Source of the DNA: Acidimicrobiia bacterium
GTDB taxonomy: Bacteria; Actinomycetota; Acidimicrobiia; Spongiisociales; UBA5794
Length of the DNA: 11,593 nucleotides
Direction of reading: 5' to 3'
NCBI GenBank assembly: GCA_030618675.1
Contig: JAUXCV010000033.1
Location: 1 to 11,593, forward strand
In this document: positions 1 to 5,168 of the stretch, in pieces
How the letters are laid out: each line of letters opens with the position of its first letter
How positions within the stretch are numbered: position 1 is the first letter of the stretch
Made by a program: the position numbers and the translations under genes
Notes under the pieces: model-generated
Databases searched by the model: none
The model's input: the letters and a program-made list of their open reading frames with translations, nothing else
Told to the model about the DNA's origin: nothing

Positions 1-92
1 CACGTGATAGCTGCTGGTCCCGTCGTTGAAGAGGTTCGAGACTGGTGGCGTTGTTCAGCATTCACGCCTCAGCCTCTGGAGATCCTTGCACG

Positions 93-113
93 CGGCGCCT
101 ATACGGCGCCTAT
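93..113. repeat. tandem 11-bp direct repeat
   Basis: CGGCGCCTAT occurs at 93-102 and again at 104-113. Each copy contains the self-complementary GGCGCC, so the pair can also fold. It lies ~140 bp left of the tRNA remnant. It could be a protein-binding site of an integrated element, but nothing in the sequence proves this. Confidence 0.5.
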
Positions 114-150
114 CAGTCCGGAAACCAGGGAACACGCAACCGAACGCGTT

Positions 151-167
151 GGGACGCAACGGGACGA
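151..167. repeat. tandem GGGACGmAA repeat, possible arm-type site
   Basis: GGGACGCAA at 151-159 is followed by GGGACGAAA at 161-169, a 10-bp period. The repeats lie ~90 bp from the tRNA remnant on the presumed element side, where tyrosine integrases often have arm-type sites. The repeat is seen directly; the role is inferred. Confidence 0.35.
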
Positions 168-251
168 AAACCCAATGGACACAAGGGTTTCTGCGATAGC
201 AGGGGATAGGGCGGGATCACTCGGGATGGGGTTTCGTGGACTGGCAGTCAA

Positions 252-284
<33 letters not shown>

Positions 285-296
285 GGAAAGACAAAC

Positions 297-328
297 GTTG
301 AAACCCTTGCTACGGCGGGGGTTTCAAC
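297..328 (+). terminator. perfect 10-bp hairpin after the tRNA fragment
   Basis: GTTGAAACCC (297-306) and GGGTTTCAAC (319-328) are exact reverse complements around a 12-nt loop. No T-run follows, so it would be a hairpin-only terminator of the kind often seen in GC-rich actinobacteria. Its place 13 nt after the tRNA 3' end suggests that it was the terminator of the original tRNA gene. A processing or protein-binding site is possible. Confidence 0.6.
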
Positions 329-445
329 GCGTCTGGGGTTGCCTACAGACCGAGTCCGGGAGGGTCTTTTCGGTCGAGAGTCCGCGAGGGTCCCCAGGAA
401 AATGGCGTCGAGCCGCTAGGCGGCAGCCTCGTCGAGGGCGAGCTG

Positions 446-751
446 GTGAACGTGTTCGGTGACCCCACCGAGGGCGAGGGTCCAGTCTTCGCGGGCCGAG
501 CAGAAGAGCAGTTGGCAGTGCAGGAGGCGCAGGTCGACGCGCGTGAACGGGAAGTCAAGGCGGAGGCGGAGCGCCTCCGGAGGCAGAACGAGTCGCTGCG
601 TCTCTGGGAGGGCGAGCTAGAAACCGGGGAGCAGCGGATCGAGTTGGTATCGAAGCCGGCGTCCCGGCCCCGGACGGCCAAAGCGAGCGTCGGCCGAAAC
701 GAGCGATGCCCGTGTGGCCCAGGTTCGAAGTACAAGCGGTGCCATGGCTGA
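446..751 (+). CDS. small SEC-C motif protein with coiled coil
   Basis: The 101-aa product ends in a SEC-C motif, GRNERCPCGPGSKYKRCHG, with the spacing C-x-C-x8-C-H that binds one zinc ion in the SecA C-terminus and in many unrelated small proteins. Residues ~20-65 are rich in Glu, Arg, Gln and Ala and should form a long amphipathic helix or coiled coil. The rest has no catalytic motif. GTG 446 is the only plausible start. The same frame is open back to 302 without another ATG or GTG, and the ribosome site (GAGGGCGAG) is poor, so this could be the 3' end of a longer gene cut at the island boundary. It ends 15 bp before the convergent toxin gene. Its function is unknown; zinc-dependent protein binding is an inference from the family. 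Confidence 0.7.
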   Translation: MNVFGDPTEGEGPVFAGRAEEQLAVQEAQVDAREREVKAEAERLRRQNESLRLWEGELETGEQRIELVSKPASRPRTAKASVGRNERCPCGPGSKYKRCHG

Positions 752-766
752 TGATAGCGTGAACCT

Positions 767-1633
767 CTATTGCCAGTCGTCGGGTCGGGATGCGAGTTGG
801 TCGAGAACCGACATGGCGAAACCGACGCAGACGACCTCGACGCGGTCAGCGGGTATGTCAGAGCTGAGCCCCTCCACAGCGAGGCGGACACCGGCTGCGG
901 CGGGTGCTCCGAAGAGAGCTTTCAGATAGCCGAGGGCTGTCCTGGTGGAGGGGCCGGCGGTGGGATGCTCAAGGAGTGACTCGAACCGGTCGACTGCCGC
1001 TTCTGCCCCGAGATGCAGCATCAACCGATAGCTGTCGGCGGCGTCCTTGGCGATCACACGGTCGGGTCGTGTTTCGGCCTGTGCGGTGCGTTCGCCGATC
1101 TTGTGGAGCTTCGCCACCAGCAGAGCCGTGGGCCCGGCAACGTTCACGGTGATCGCCCGCTTGTCTGTCGGATCCAAGGAGGTGATCGTCATGGGTGACC
1201 TATCGACGAGCGTGGCTTCGAGCCCGTCGGCCCTTCCCGCCGCCTGCTTGCCATGGCCCGTGAGTCGAGCGCCGCGGCGTCCGGGTCCGGCAAGGGCTTC
1301 AGGCACTATGAGATCAACAGGGACAATCTCGTCTTGGCCGTCCACGACGATCGACTTCCCCCAGATTCCGGGGCGATCGGGCTGGGTTCGCTCGAAACCG
1401 GCATCCGTCATCAGTTCGGCGAGCAACGGTGTTTCGGCGAGCGTGGTCGGGTCGATCGCGAGGTCGGCGTCGGTGGTGTAGCTGGCCGAGAACGACAGTT
1501 CGATCTCGTCGGTCCGGAGGTAGACGGCCTGTGCACCGACGAGCACCAGCGAACCACGATGATCCGCGAGCGCGTCGAGCGCCTCCAACAGCACCCGACG
1601 AGCCTCGACCATCAACGGAGGCGGATCCGTCAT
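767..1633 (-). CDS. AbiEii-like nucleotidyltransferase, putative toxin
   Basis: Product of 288 aa. The N-terminal third resembles the nucleotidyltransferase fold of AbiEii/MNT-type toxins: VLVGAQAVYL (about residues 30-39) stands where the usual G-G/S loop is, TTDADLAID gives Asp55 and Asp57, and PVDLIVP gives Asp106 as third carboxylate. Further on, LLVAKLHKIGER (Lys174) and AKDAADSYRL fit the AbiEii C-terminal motifs III and IV. Toxins of this class transfer nucleotides to tRNA acceptor ends or other targets and arrest growth. The start at 1633 is chosen because ATG overlaps the partner gene's stop as ATGA, with GGGAG 7 nt upstream; an in-frame ATG at 1684 would overlap the partner by 55 bp. 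The glycine loop is atypical (VGAQA), so activity needs proof. Pairing with the gene before it supports a type IV toxin-antitoxin system. Confidence 0.75.
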   Translation of the reverse strand: MTDPPPLMVEARRVLLEALDALADHRGSLVLVGAQAVYLRTDEIELSFSASYTTDADLAIDPTTLAETPLLAELMTDAGFERTQPDRPGIWGKSIVVDGQDEIVPVDLIVPEALAGPGRRGARLTGHGKQAAGRADGLEATLVDRSPMTITSLDPTDKRAITVNVAGPTALLVAKLHKIGERTAQAETRPDRVIAKDAADSYRLMLHLGAEAAVDRFESLLEHPTAGPSTRTALGYLKALFGAPAAAGVRLAVEGLSSDIPADRVEVVCVGFAMSVLDQLASRPDDWQ

Positions 1634-2724
1634 GAGAAGGCTCCCGATGTGATCCGCCACGCGTCTTCGTTCTCGATCATCCACTCGAGGACTGCCTCGC
1701 CTTCCTGTGGCATGCGACCGGTGCCTCCCAGACAGTCGAGGACGATTTGGCTGGGTGCGACCCAGTGGATGCGATCGCTTGTCGTGAACCGTGAGAAGAC
1801 GCCATTGTCGGCGGGACGAACGAGTTGGACATCAGCCCCTTGTTCTGCCGGGAGCAGGTCCAGCGCTGCCATGAGTGCGTCGGGCTTAGGGGAGTAGACG
1901 GCGAGCCCCGCCGGGGCGGTGACTGCTCTGATCCGGGCCGCGGCAAATGAGCCGGTGACGGCGTAGTCCTGATCATCGACGTTGGTGAGCGCTTTGAGAG
2001 TCCGCTGGACGCCGCTGCGGGCGATGTAGCTTGTGGTTCGCCCTTTGTCGAAGAGAGCGACGGCGTTTCCACGACGCCGGAGCATCGCGGGCCAGTCCAC
2101 CTCTTCGACCGTTCCGCGCTTGTCGCGCCGGATCAGGGCCTCGCGTTCGAGCGCCTGGAGGGTTCGTGAGGAGTACCCGGCGCTCACATCCGCAAGCTCT
2201 GCGAGTTGGGTCACCGAGTAGGGGGGCGCGAAGTCGATCAGCGCGCGGACGATGCGTCCGGCCGCCGGCCCCGAGATCCCTCGCTCTGGTCGTCGCCGTG
2301 GTGTTGGCTCACGTTGAGCGCCCTCAGTCCTCACCGAGAGACCGGGATAGTCGATGGCGATCCGGGCGTTGCCGGTGAGGTCGAGGTAGTTGATGCTCGC
2401 CTCCTCGAGGACTTCGCGACTTCGCGGGCTGAGGTACCGGCTGACAACGAGGATCGGATTGTCGGCGTCTCTACGCATCCGCCGGGCGAGCGGGTCGTTG
2501 TAGGCCTTGTCCAGTTCAGCGGGGGTGGTACGAGGGCGCGCGTCGACGAGGATCGGGCGGCCGGTACCTCCACGGTCCTCCACGAAGAATCGCTCATCGG
2601 CCAGGCCGTCGTCCCGTGCCTGGCTTTGCCCGCGCTCGACCGTCCACTGGGGCGGGAGAAGGCCTAGTAGCACTTCGATAGCTTGCTCGAGGAGCGTCTC
2701 GGGTGTCTCTTGCTCTATCGTCAT
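1630..2724 (-). CDS. AbiEi-like antitoxin / winged-helix regulator
   Basis: Product of 364 aa. Residues ~55-125 form an alpha/beta module ending in SREVLEEASINYLDLTGNAR, a signature I associate with the N-terminal part of AbiEi-like regulators. Residues ~150-215 read as a winged helix-turn-helix (PYSVTQLAELADVSAGYSSR, then a basic wing RRDKRGTVEEVDW). The C-terminal ~140 residues resemble the antitoxin region found in nucleotidyltransferase-linked regulators. In studied AbiE systems this protein both neutralises the toxin and represses its own promoter. The perfect inverted repeat in the promoter and the 4-bp ATGA coupling to the toxin gene agree with that. The start at 2724 follows a weak purine stretch (AGAAGAG). 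The family is well supported; neutralising action is inferred from the pairing. Confidence 0.78.
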   Translation of the reverse strand: MTIEQETPETLLEQAIEVLLGLLPPQWTVERGQSQARDDGLADERFFVEDRGGTGRPILVDARPRTTPAELDKAYNDPLARRMRRDADNPILVVSRYLSPRSREVLEEASINYLDLTGNARIAIDYPGLSVRTEGAQREPTPRRRPERGISGPAAGRIVRALIDFAPPYSVTQLAELADVSAGYSSRTLQALEREALIRRDKRGTVEEVDWPAMLRRRGNAVALFDKGRTTSYIARSGVQRTLKALTNVDDQDYAVTGSFAAARIRAVTAPAGLAVYSPKPDALMAALDLLPAEQGADVQLVRPADNGVFSRFTTSDRIHWVAPSQIVLDCLGGTGRMPQEGEAVLEWMIENEDAWRITSGAFS

Positions 2725-2759
2725 CTGACCATTCTCTTCTACAACCCGAGAGATTGCAA

Positions 2760-2787
2760 GTTATGTCCTATTGCCACCATGTGGCAA
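2760..2787 (-). promoter_or_regulatory. promoter of the AbiE-like operon
   Basis: On the minus strand, TTGCCA (complement of 2782-2787) is followed after 16 nt by CATAAC (complement of 2760-2765). This puts transcription start near 2753 and gives a leader of ~30 nt before ATG 2724. The -35 box lies inside the operator described in the next entry. Confidence 0.5.
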
Positions 2788-2788
2788 T
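2770..2788. promoter_or_regulatory. 8-3-8 perfect inverted repeat, candidate AbiEi operator
   Basis: ATTGCCAC (2770-2777), CAT spacer, GTGGCAAT (2781-2788) is an exact dyad. It covers the -35 element and the spacer of the AbiE-like promoter, so a bound winged-helix protein would block polymerase. AbiEi-type antitoxins are known to autoregulate through inverted repeats. A related half site, ATTGGCAA, lies at 2797-2804. Confidence 0.65.
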
Positions 2789-2868
2789 GTAGCCGCATTG
2801 GCAACGTACGATGACCGTGATCTGGGATCGGGAGGCATGTGGCCGCTAACTTGGATCGAGGTGGATGA

Positions 2869-3264
2869 GTGGACGTCGGGACGTTGGGGCAGTGGTTGTG
2901 GGACGCGGCGTGTGAGATCCGCGGACCGCTCGACGCACCCAAGTTCAAGGACTACATCCTTCCGCTTGCTTTCCTGAAGCGGTTGTCGGATGTCGTCGAC
3001 GACGAGGTTGCCCGCCCCGGCTATGCATGCGATCCGCGACTGGTAGATGTGCTCGGATCATGGTCGCTGTCGGACTGCGTGTCGCCACAGAGATCGACTC
3101 CGGTACCCCCGTTCGTTGACGACACGGCCTGCGCGAATCGGCCGAAGCACATATCGAAGCCTCTTCGTGTCAAGGGTCCTCGGGACACGGGGGCGATCGG
3201 GGGTCTTCGGTGGCTTGTCAGTTCCAGCACGCCGCGGATGATCCGGGGCGCCGGTGCGTGGTGA
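2869..3264 (+). pseudogene. hsdM: hsdM remnant: N-terminal stump of type I DNA methyltransferase
   Basis: Codons 1-49 (2869-3015) read as the N-terminal helical domain of a type I restriction-modification M subunit, with LGQWLWDAACEIRG followed by DAPKFKDYILPLAFLKRLSD. An intact HsdM usually has about 500 residues and carries a SAM motif and NPPF; neither is present. After residue 49 the frame stays open to 3264 but loses all resemblance, with Ser/Pro/Arg-rich composition, which points to a deletion junction near 3015. No hsdS or hsdR lies nearby. GTG 2869 fits the start of the family. This is a decayed remnant and cannot methylate. Confidence 0.75.
3016..3260. other. unassigned stretch between hsdM stump and RHH gene
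   Basis: No coding homology, RNA gene or repeat is evident. It presumably formed when most of the type I restriction operon was lost. Several frames are open in both directions, as is normal at this GC content. Confidence 0.4.
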
Positions 3265-3289
3265 TATGCATCATGATGCCTGGTAGCAT
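3261..3289 (+). promoter_or_regulatory. leaderless promoter of the RHH antitoxin
   Basis: GTGATA (3261-3266) as -35, 17 nt, then TAGCAT (3284-3289) as -10. Six bases separate the -10 box from ATG 3296, so transcription would start on the A of the start codon. No ribosome site is visible, which fits a leaderless mRNA. Confidence 0.5.
3268..3279. promoter_or_regulatory. 12-bp perfect palindrome, candidate RHH operator
   Basis: GCATCATGATGC is self-complementary and sits between the -35 and -10 boxes. Ribbon-helix-helix antitoxins bind such short dyads as dimers and repress their own operon. A second dyad, TGCCTG (3277-3282) with CAGGCA (3291-3296), partly overlaps and flanks the -10 box. Confidence 0.6.
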
Positions 3290-3295
3290 GCAGGC

Positions 3296-3508
3296 ATGGA
3301 GCAGAGGGCATTCACGGTTCGTCTCGACGCTGATCAGGCGTCTGATCTGGAAGCGGTCGCTGCCGCGGATGGCGTTTCGATCGCTGAGGTGATTCGCCGG
3401 GCGGTCGCGGATCGGATCGAGACTCGTCGCAAGGACCCGGCGTTCCAAGCGCGGATCCGGTCGATTATCGATCAGAACCAGCGGGTCCTCGAGCGGCTTG
3501 CTGAGTGA
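3296..3508 (+). CDS. ribbon-helix-helix (CopG-type) antitoxin
   Basis: Product of 70 aa. RAFTVRLDADQ is the N-terminal beta ribbon with alternating basic and hydrophobic residues, followed by two helices, the second being GVSIAEVIRRAVADRI. The C-terminal half (RRKDPAFQAR and onward, to VLERLAE) is a charged helix of the kind that wraps around a partner toxin. The protein should bind DNA as a dimer and probably its own promoter palindrome. The stop overlaps a downstream GTG as GTGA, the usual layout for an antitoxin followed by its toxin, but that toxin frame is only a stub. It may therefore be an orphan antitoxin or a free repressor. Confidence 0.8.
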   Translation: MEQRAFTVRLDADQASDLEAVAAADGVSIAEVIRRAVADRIETRRKDPAFQARIRSIIDQNQRVLERLAE

Positions 3509-3552
3509 CCGTCGACTATCTCGATCTCGACCCATCCGTTCTCCTTCCGGCG
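3505..3552 (+). pseudogene. Doc/Fic-like toxin stub after the RHH antitoxin
   Basis: The frame starting at GTG 3505 overlaps the antitoxin stop by 4 bp and begins MTVDYLDLDPSVLLPA. This resembles the first residues of actinobacterial Doc-family toxins, where a YLDLEDLL-like segment precedes the Fic domain. No Fic motif (HxFxDGNKR) follows. The frame instead merges in frame with the start of the XRE gene at 3613, so most of the toxin must be deleted. With so few residues the Doc assignment is tentative; the GTGA coupling is the stronger argument that a toxin gene started here. Confidence 0.45.
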
Positions 3553-3600
3553 ACTTCGATGCGAATGGCGAGGCCCCTCTTCTCTGTAGGTCATAGACGA

Positions 3601-3606
3601 TACGCT
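3601..3606 (+). promoter_or_regulatory. -10 box for leaderless XRE transcript
   Basis: TACGCT, six bases, then ATG 3613: the same spacing as at the RHH gene. An imperfect dyad, ATAGACG (3593-3599) with CGCTAT (3603-3608), overlaps it and might be an XRE operator. No good -35 box is seen. Confidence 0.4.
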
Positions 3607-3612
3607 ATAGCC

Positions 3613-3930
3613 ATGGACACGATCGAGGAACAGCTCGCCGGGTCATTGCTACGGTCAACCCGATCGAGCTTCGGACTGTCGCAGACGGCGTTTGCCGATG
3701 TACTGGGAATCGCACAGCCAACCTTGTCGGCGTACGAATCGGGGCGCCGGCAACCGACGCTGCCCACGCTGCTGCGAATGCTGAACCGAAGTGGTCTCGA
3801 GCTTCGACTGGAGCTGGTGGAACGCGACGACCACGATCAGGTGCTCGCCGAGTGGGAATCGACGCTGGACGACGCTACCCGGCACCGGCTGCGGTCACAG
3901 GGCTACCGGCTGGTGAGCGATGCCGCCTGA
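3613..3930 (+). CDS. XRE-family helix-turn-helix regulator, putative antitoxin
   Basis: Product of 105 aa. Residues ~20-60 are a Cro/C1-type HTH: LSQTAFADVLGIAQPTLSAY, followed by ESGRRQPTLPTLLRML. The C-terminal half (ELRLELVERDDHDQVLAE and onward) is acidic and helical and could contact a partner. ATG 3613 is preferred over the in-frame GTG 3505 because it gives a normal XRE N-terminus and has a -10 box at leaderless distance. The nucleotidyltransferase gene begins 14 bp after its stop, so the two are likely co-transcribed. XRE regulators next to such enzymes are a recurrent toxin-antitoxin arrangement. Antitoxin action is inferred from this context alone. Confidence 0.8.
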   Translation: MDTIEEQLAGSLLRSTRSSFGLSQTAFADVLGIAQPTLSAYESGRRQPTLPTLLRMLNRSGLELRLELVERDDHDQVLAEWESTLDDATRHRLRSQGYRLVSDAA

Positions 3931-3944
3931 ACTCAGCGACGACC

Positions 3945-4424
3945 ATGTCGCTGCTATCTGCCGGTTTGATCGACCATGAGGTGAGGTTCGTGATCATCGG
4001 CGGCATGGCGGCGCGGCTGCATGAGACGGGGCACGCCACGATCGACGTCGATATCTGTCCGTCGAGCGACGATGCCAACCTGTCGAACCTCGCCGATGCG
4101 CTCCAGGAGCTTGGTGCCCGCCTTCGGGTCGAGGGAGTTCCCGACGGCGTGCCCTTCGATCCGCATCCGACGATGCTGCGGGGCGTGGCGATGATGACCC
4201 TGATCACCGAAGAGGAACCACTCGACATGTGCTTCGTCCCGGTCGGTTTCGCCGGTGGCTACGACAGTCTCAACGAGCACGCCTCGATCATCGTGGTTGG
4301 CGCCGTCGATGTGCCGGTGGCATCGCTTCGGGACGTCGTTACCTCGAAACGCGCCTCCGGACGCCCCAAAGATATCGTCGCACTCCCACCGCTTGAGGCA
4401 CATCTCCGCAGCCGGGAACGGTGA
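3945..4424 (+). CDS. MNT/AbiEii-like nucleotidyltransferase, putative toxin
   Basis: Product of 159 aa. The core shows RFVIIGGMAARLHETG (Gly19-Gly20), then TIDVDICP with Asp34 and Asp36, and LDMCFVP with Asp94 as third carboxylate: the complete catalytic triad of DNA-polymerase-beta-like nucleotidyltransferases. The C-terminal SKRASGRPKDIVAL is typical of this small family. It is short compared with AbiEii (~290 aa) and is not a close copy of the other nucleotidyltransferase in this window. ATG 3945 is the first good start in frame, although no ribosome site is evident, so translation probably depends on reading through from the XRE gene. The likely role is nucleotidylation of a cellular target, held in check by the XRE partner. 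A small antibiotic nucleotidyltransferase is a less likely alternative. Confidence 0.78.
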   Translation: MSLLSAGLIDHEVRFVIIGGMAARLHETGHATIDVDICPSSDDANLSNLADALQELGARLRVEGVPDGVPFDPHPTMLRGVAMMTLITEEEPLDMCFVPVGFAGGYDSLNEHASIIVVGAVDVPVASLRDVVTSKRASGRPKDIVALPPLEAHLRSRER

Positions 4425-4563
4425 CGTCGATCTTGGGAATCCGGAGCCGATGATGGTTGCCATTTCGTCAGGCGGGACGTTCCCATTGCACCGGGCGCGT
4501 CGTCGGGGTATGTTCAGAGTCAAGCTCCTGGGGTATGAGGGGCAACAGGAGAATGAGGTATTC
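4425..4563 (+). promoter_or_regulatory. intergenic region with promoter of lipoprotein gene
   Basis: TTGCAC (4486-4491) and TATGTT (4509-4514) are separated by exactly 17 nt, which predicts transcription start near 4521 and a leader of ~43 nt. In the leader, CTCCTG (4525-4530) can pair with CAGGAG (4546-4551), partly masking a purine-rich stretch; GAGGT at 4555-4559 is closest to ATG 4564. It marks the change from the TA island to the lipoprotein genes. Confidence 0.45.
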
Positions 4564-5082
4564 ATGAAACGGATTGCAATCGGATTTGTCGCGTTGGCGC
4601 TGGTTCTCACAGCATGTCAGTCGGCGGCGGAGGTCCTCACGGAGCAGATAGCCGAGCAGGCCATCGGCGACGGCGATGTCAAGATCGATACCGAATCCGG
4701 TGAGATCTCGGTGGAAACAGACGACGGTTCGATCACCATCGGTGGAGGAGAGCTCCCGGATGGCTTCGACGTGCCACTGCCGGACGGATACCAGGTCACG
4801 AGCGTGTTCACTTCGGACGGGTCCTCGGCCGTGACACTCGCCTACCCGGGCGGCGACTACGACGCCATCGTGTCGTTCTTCGACGACTGGACATCTGGCC
4901 AGTCGAGTGAGTGGTCGACGTCATACAGCAGCATCAGCGCCGATGATGGATCCATCGACTCGGCGAACTGGTCAGAGGACGACGGCGCGACCTTCATCTC
5001 CGTCACGAGTTTCTGCCTTGTGATCGACGACTCGGTCGACGGGGACGACTGCATCGCCGTGAACATCAATTCCGGCGAGTAG
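4564..5082 (+). CDS. acidic lipoprotein of unknown function
   Basis: Product of 172 aa. MKRIAIGF, a hydrophobic stretch and the lipobox LTAC (Cys18) give a type II signal peptide, so the mature protein is anchored to the outer face of the membrane. The mature part is strongly acidic (runs of Asp, Glu, Ser) and contains two Cys near the C-terminus (SFCLVID and GDDCIAV) that could form a disulfide. A stretch reading LPDGFDVPLPDGYQ precedes a segment with YPGGDYDAIVSFFDDW. I do not recognise a domain family. An extracytoplasmic binding or structural role is the most that can be said. ATG 4564 is set by the signal peptide; the in-frame region upstream belongs to the preceding gene's shadow. Confidence 0.75.
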   Translation: MKRIAIGFVALALVLTACQSAAEVLTEQIAEQAIGDGDVKIDTESGEISVETDDGSITIGGGELPDGFDVPLPDGYQVTSVFTSDGSSAVTLAYPGGDYDAIVSFFDDWTSGQSSEWSTSYSSISADDGSIDSANWSEDDGATFISVTSFCLVIDDSVDGDDCIAVNINSGE

Positions 5083-5156
5083 CGGGAGTTCATCCCTCAC
5101 GGCGAGACGGGTCCGGAATCGGATGGCCCGGGGCGTGCCTATAGACACCGAGGGGA

Positions 5157-5162
5157 TATCCT
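5157..5162 (+). promoter_or_regulatory. -10 box for leaderless hydrolase transcript
   Basis: TATCCT is followed by six bases and ATG 5169. There is no purine-rich ribosome site at normal distance, since GAGGGG at 5150-5155 is 13 nt away. This fits a transcript starting on the start codon. No clear -35 box is seen. Confidence 0.4.
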
Positions 5163-5168
5163 TCGAGC

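Larger units (their letters stand above)
1..251. other. gene-free segment left of the tRNA scar
   Basis: I see no convincing gene here. One plus-strand frame is open, but its product has no recognisable domain and it runs through the tRNA remnant, so it is treated as chance. The segment holds two short tandem repeats (93-113 and 151-167), which is what the end of an integrated element next to a tRNA attachment site can look like. If the tRNA remnant is an attachment site, this segment is the right end of an element lying mostly outside the window. No integrase C-terminus is recognisable. Confidence 0.4.

Noticed and set aside
343..891. Minus-strand frame of 182 codons
   Set aside because: It is antisense to the SEC-C gene, Ser/Arg/Pro-rich, and lacks domains.
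1634..1684. Upstream ATG (1684) as toxin start
   Set aside because: It would overlap the antitoxin gene by 55 bp; ATG 1633 has the ATGA overlap and a GGGAG site.
1047..1897. Plus-strand open frames across the toxin gene
   Set aside because: They are antisense to the AbiE-like pair, whose coding signature and ATGA coupling are clear.
2761..2868. Divergent promoter for the hsdM remnant
   Set aside because: The dyad supplies a symmetric TTGCCA on the plus strand, but no acceptable -10 box follows at 16-18 nt.
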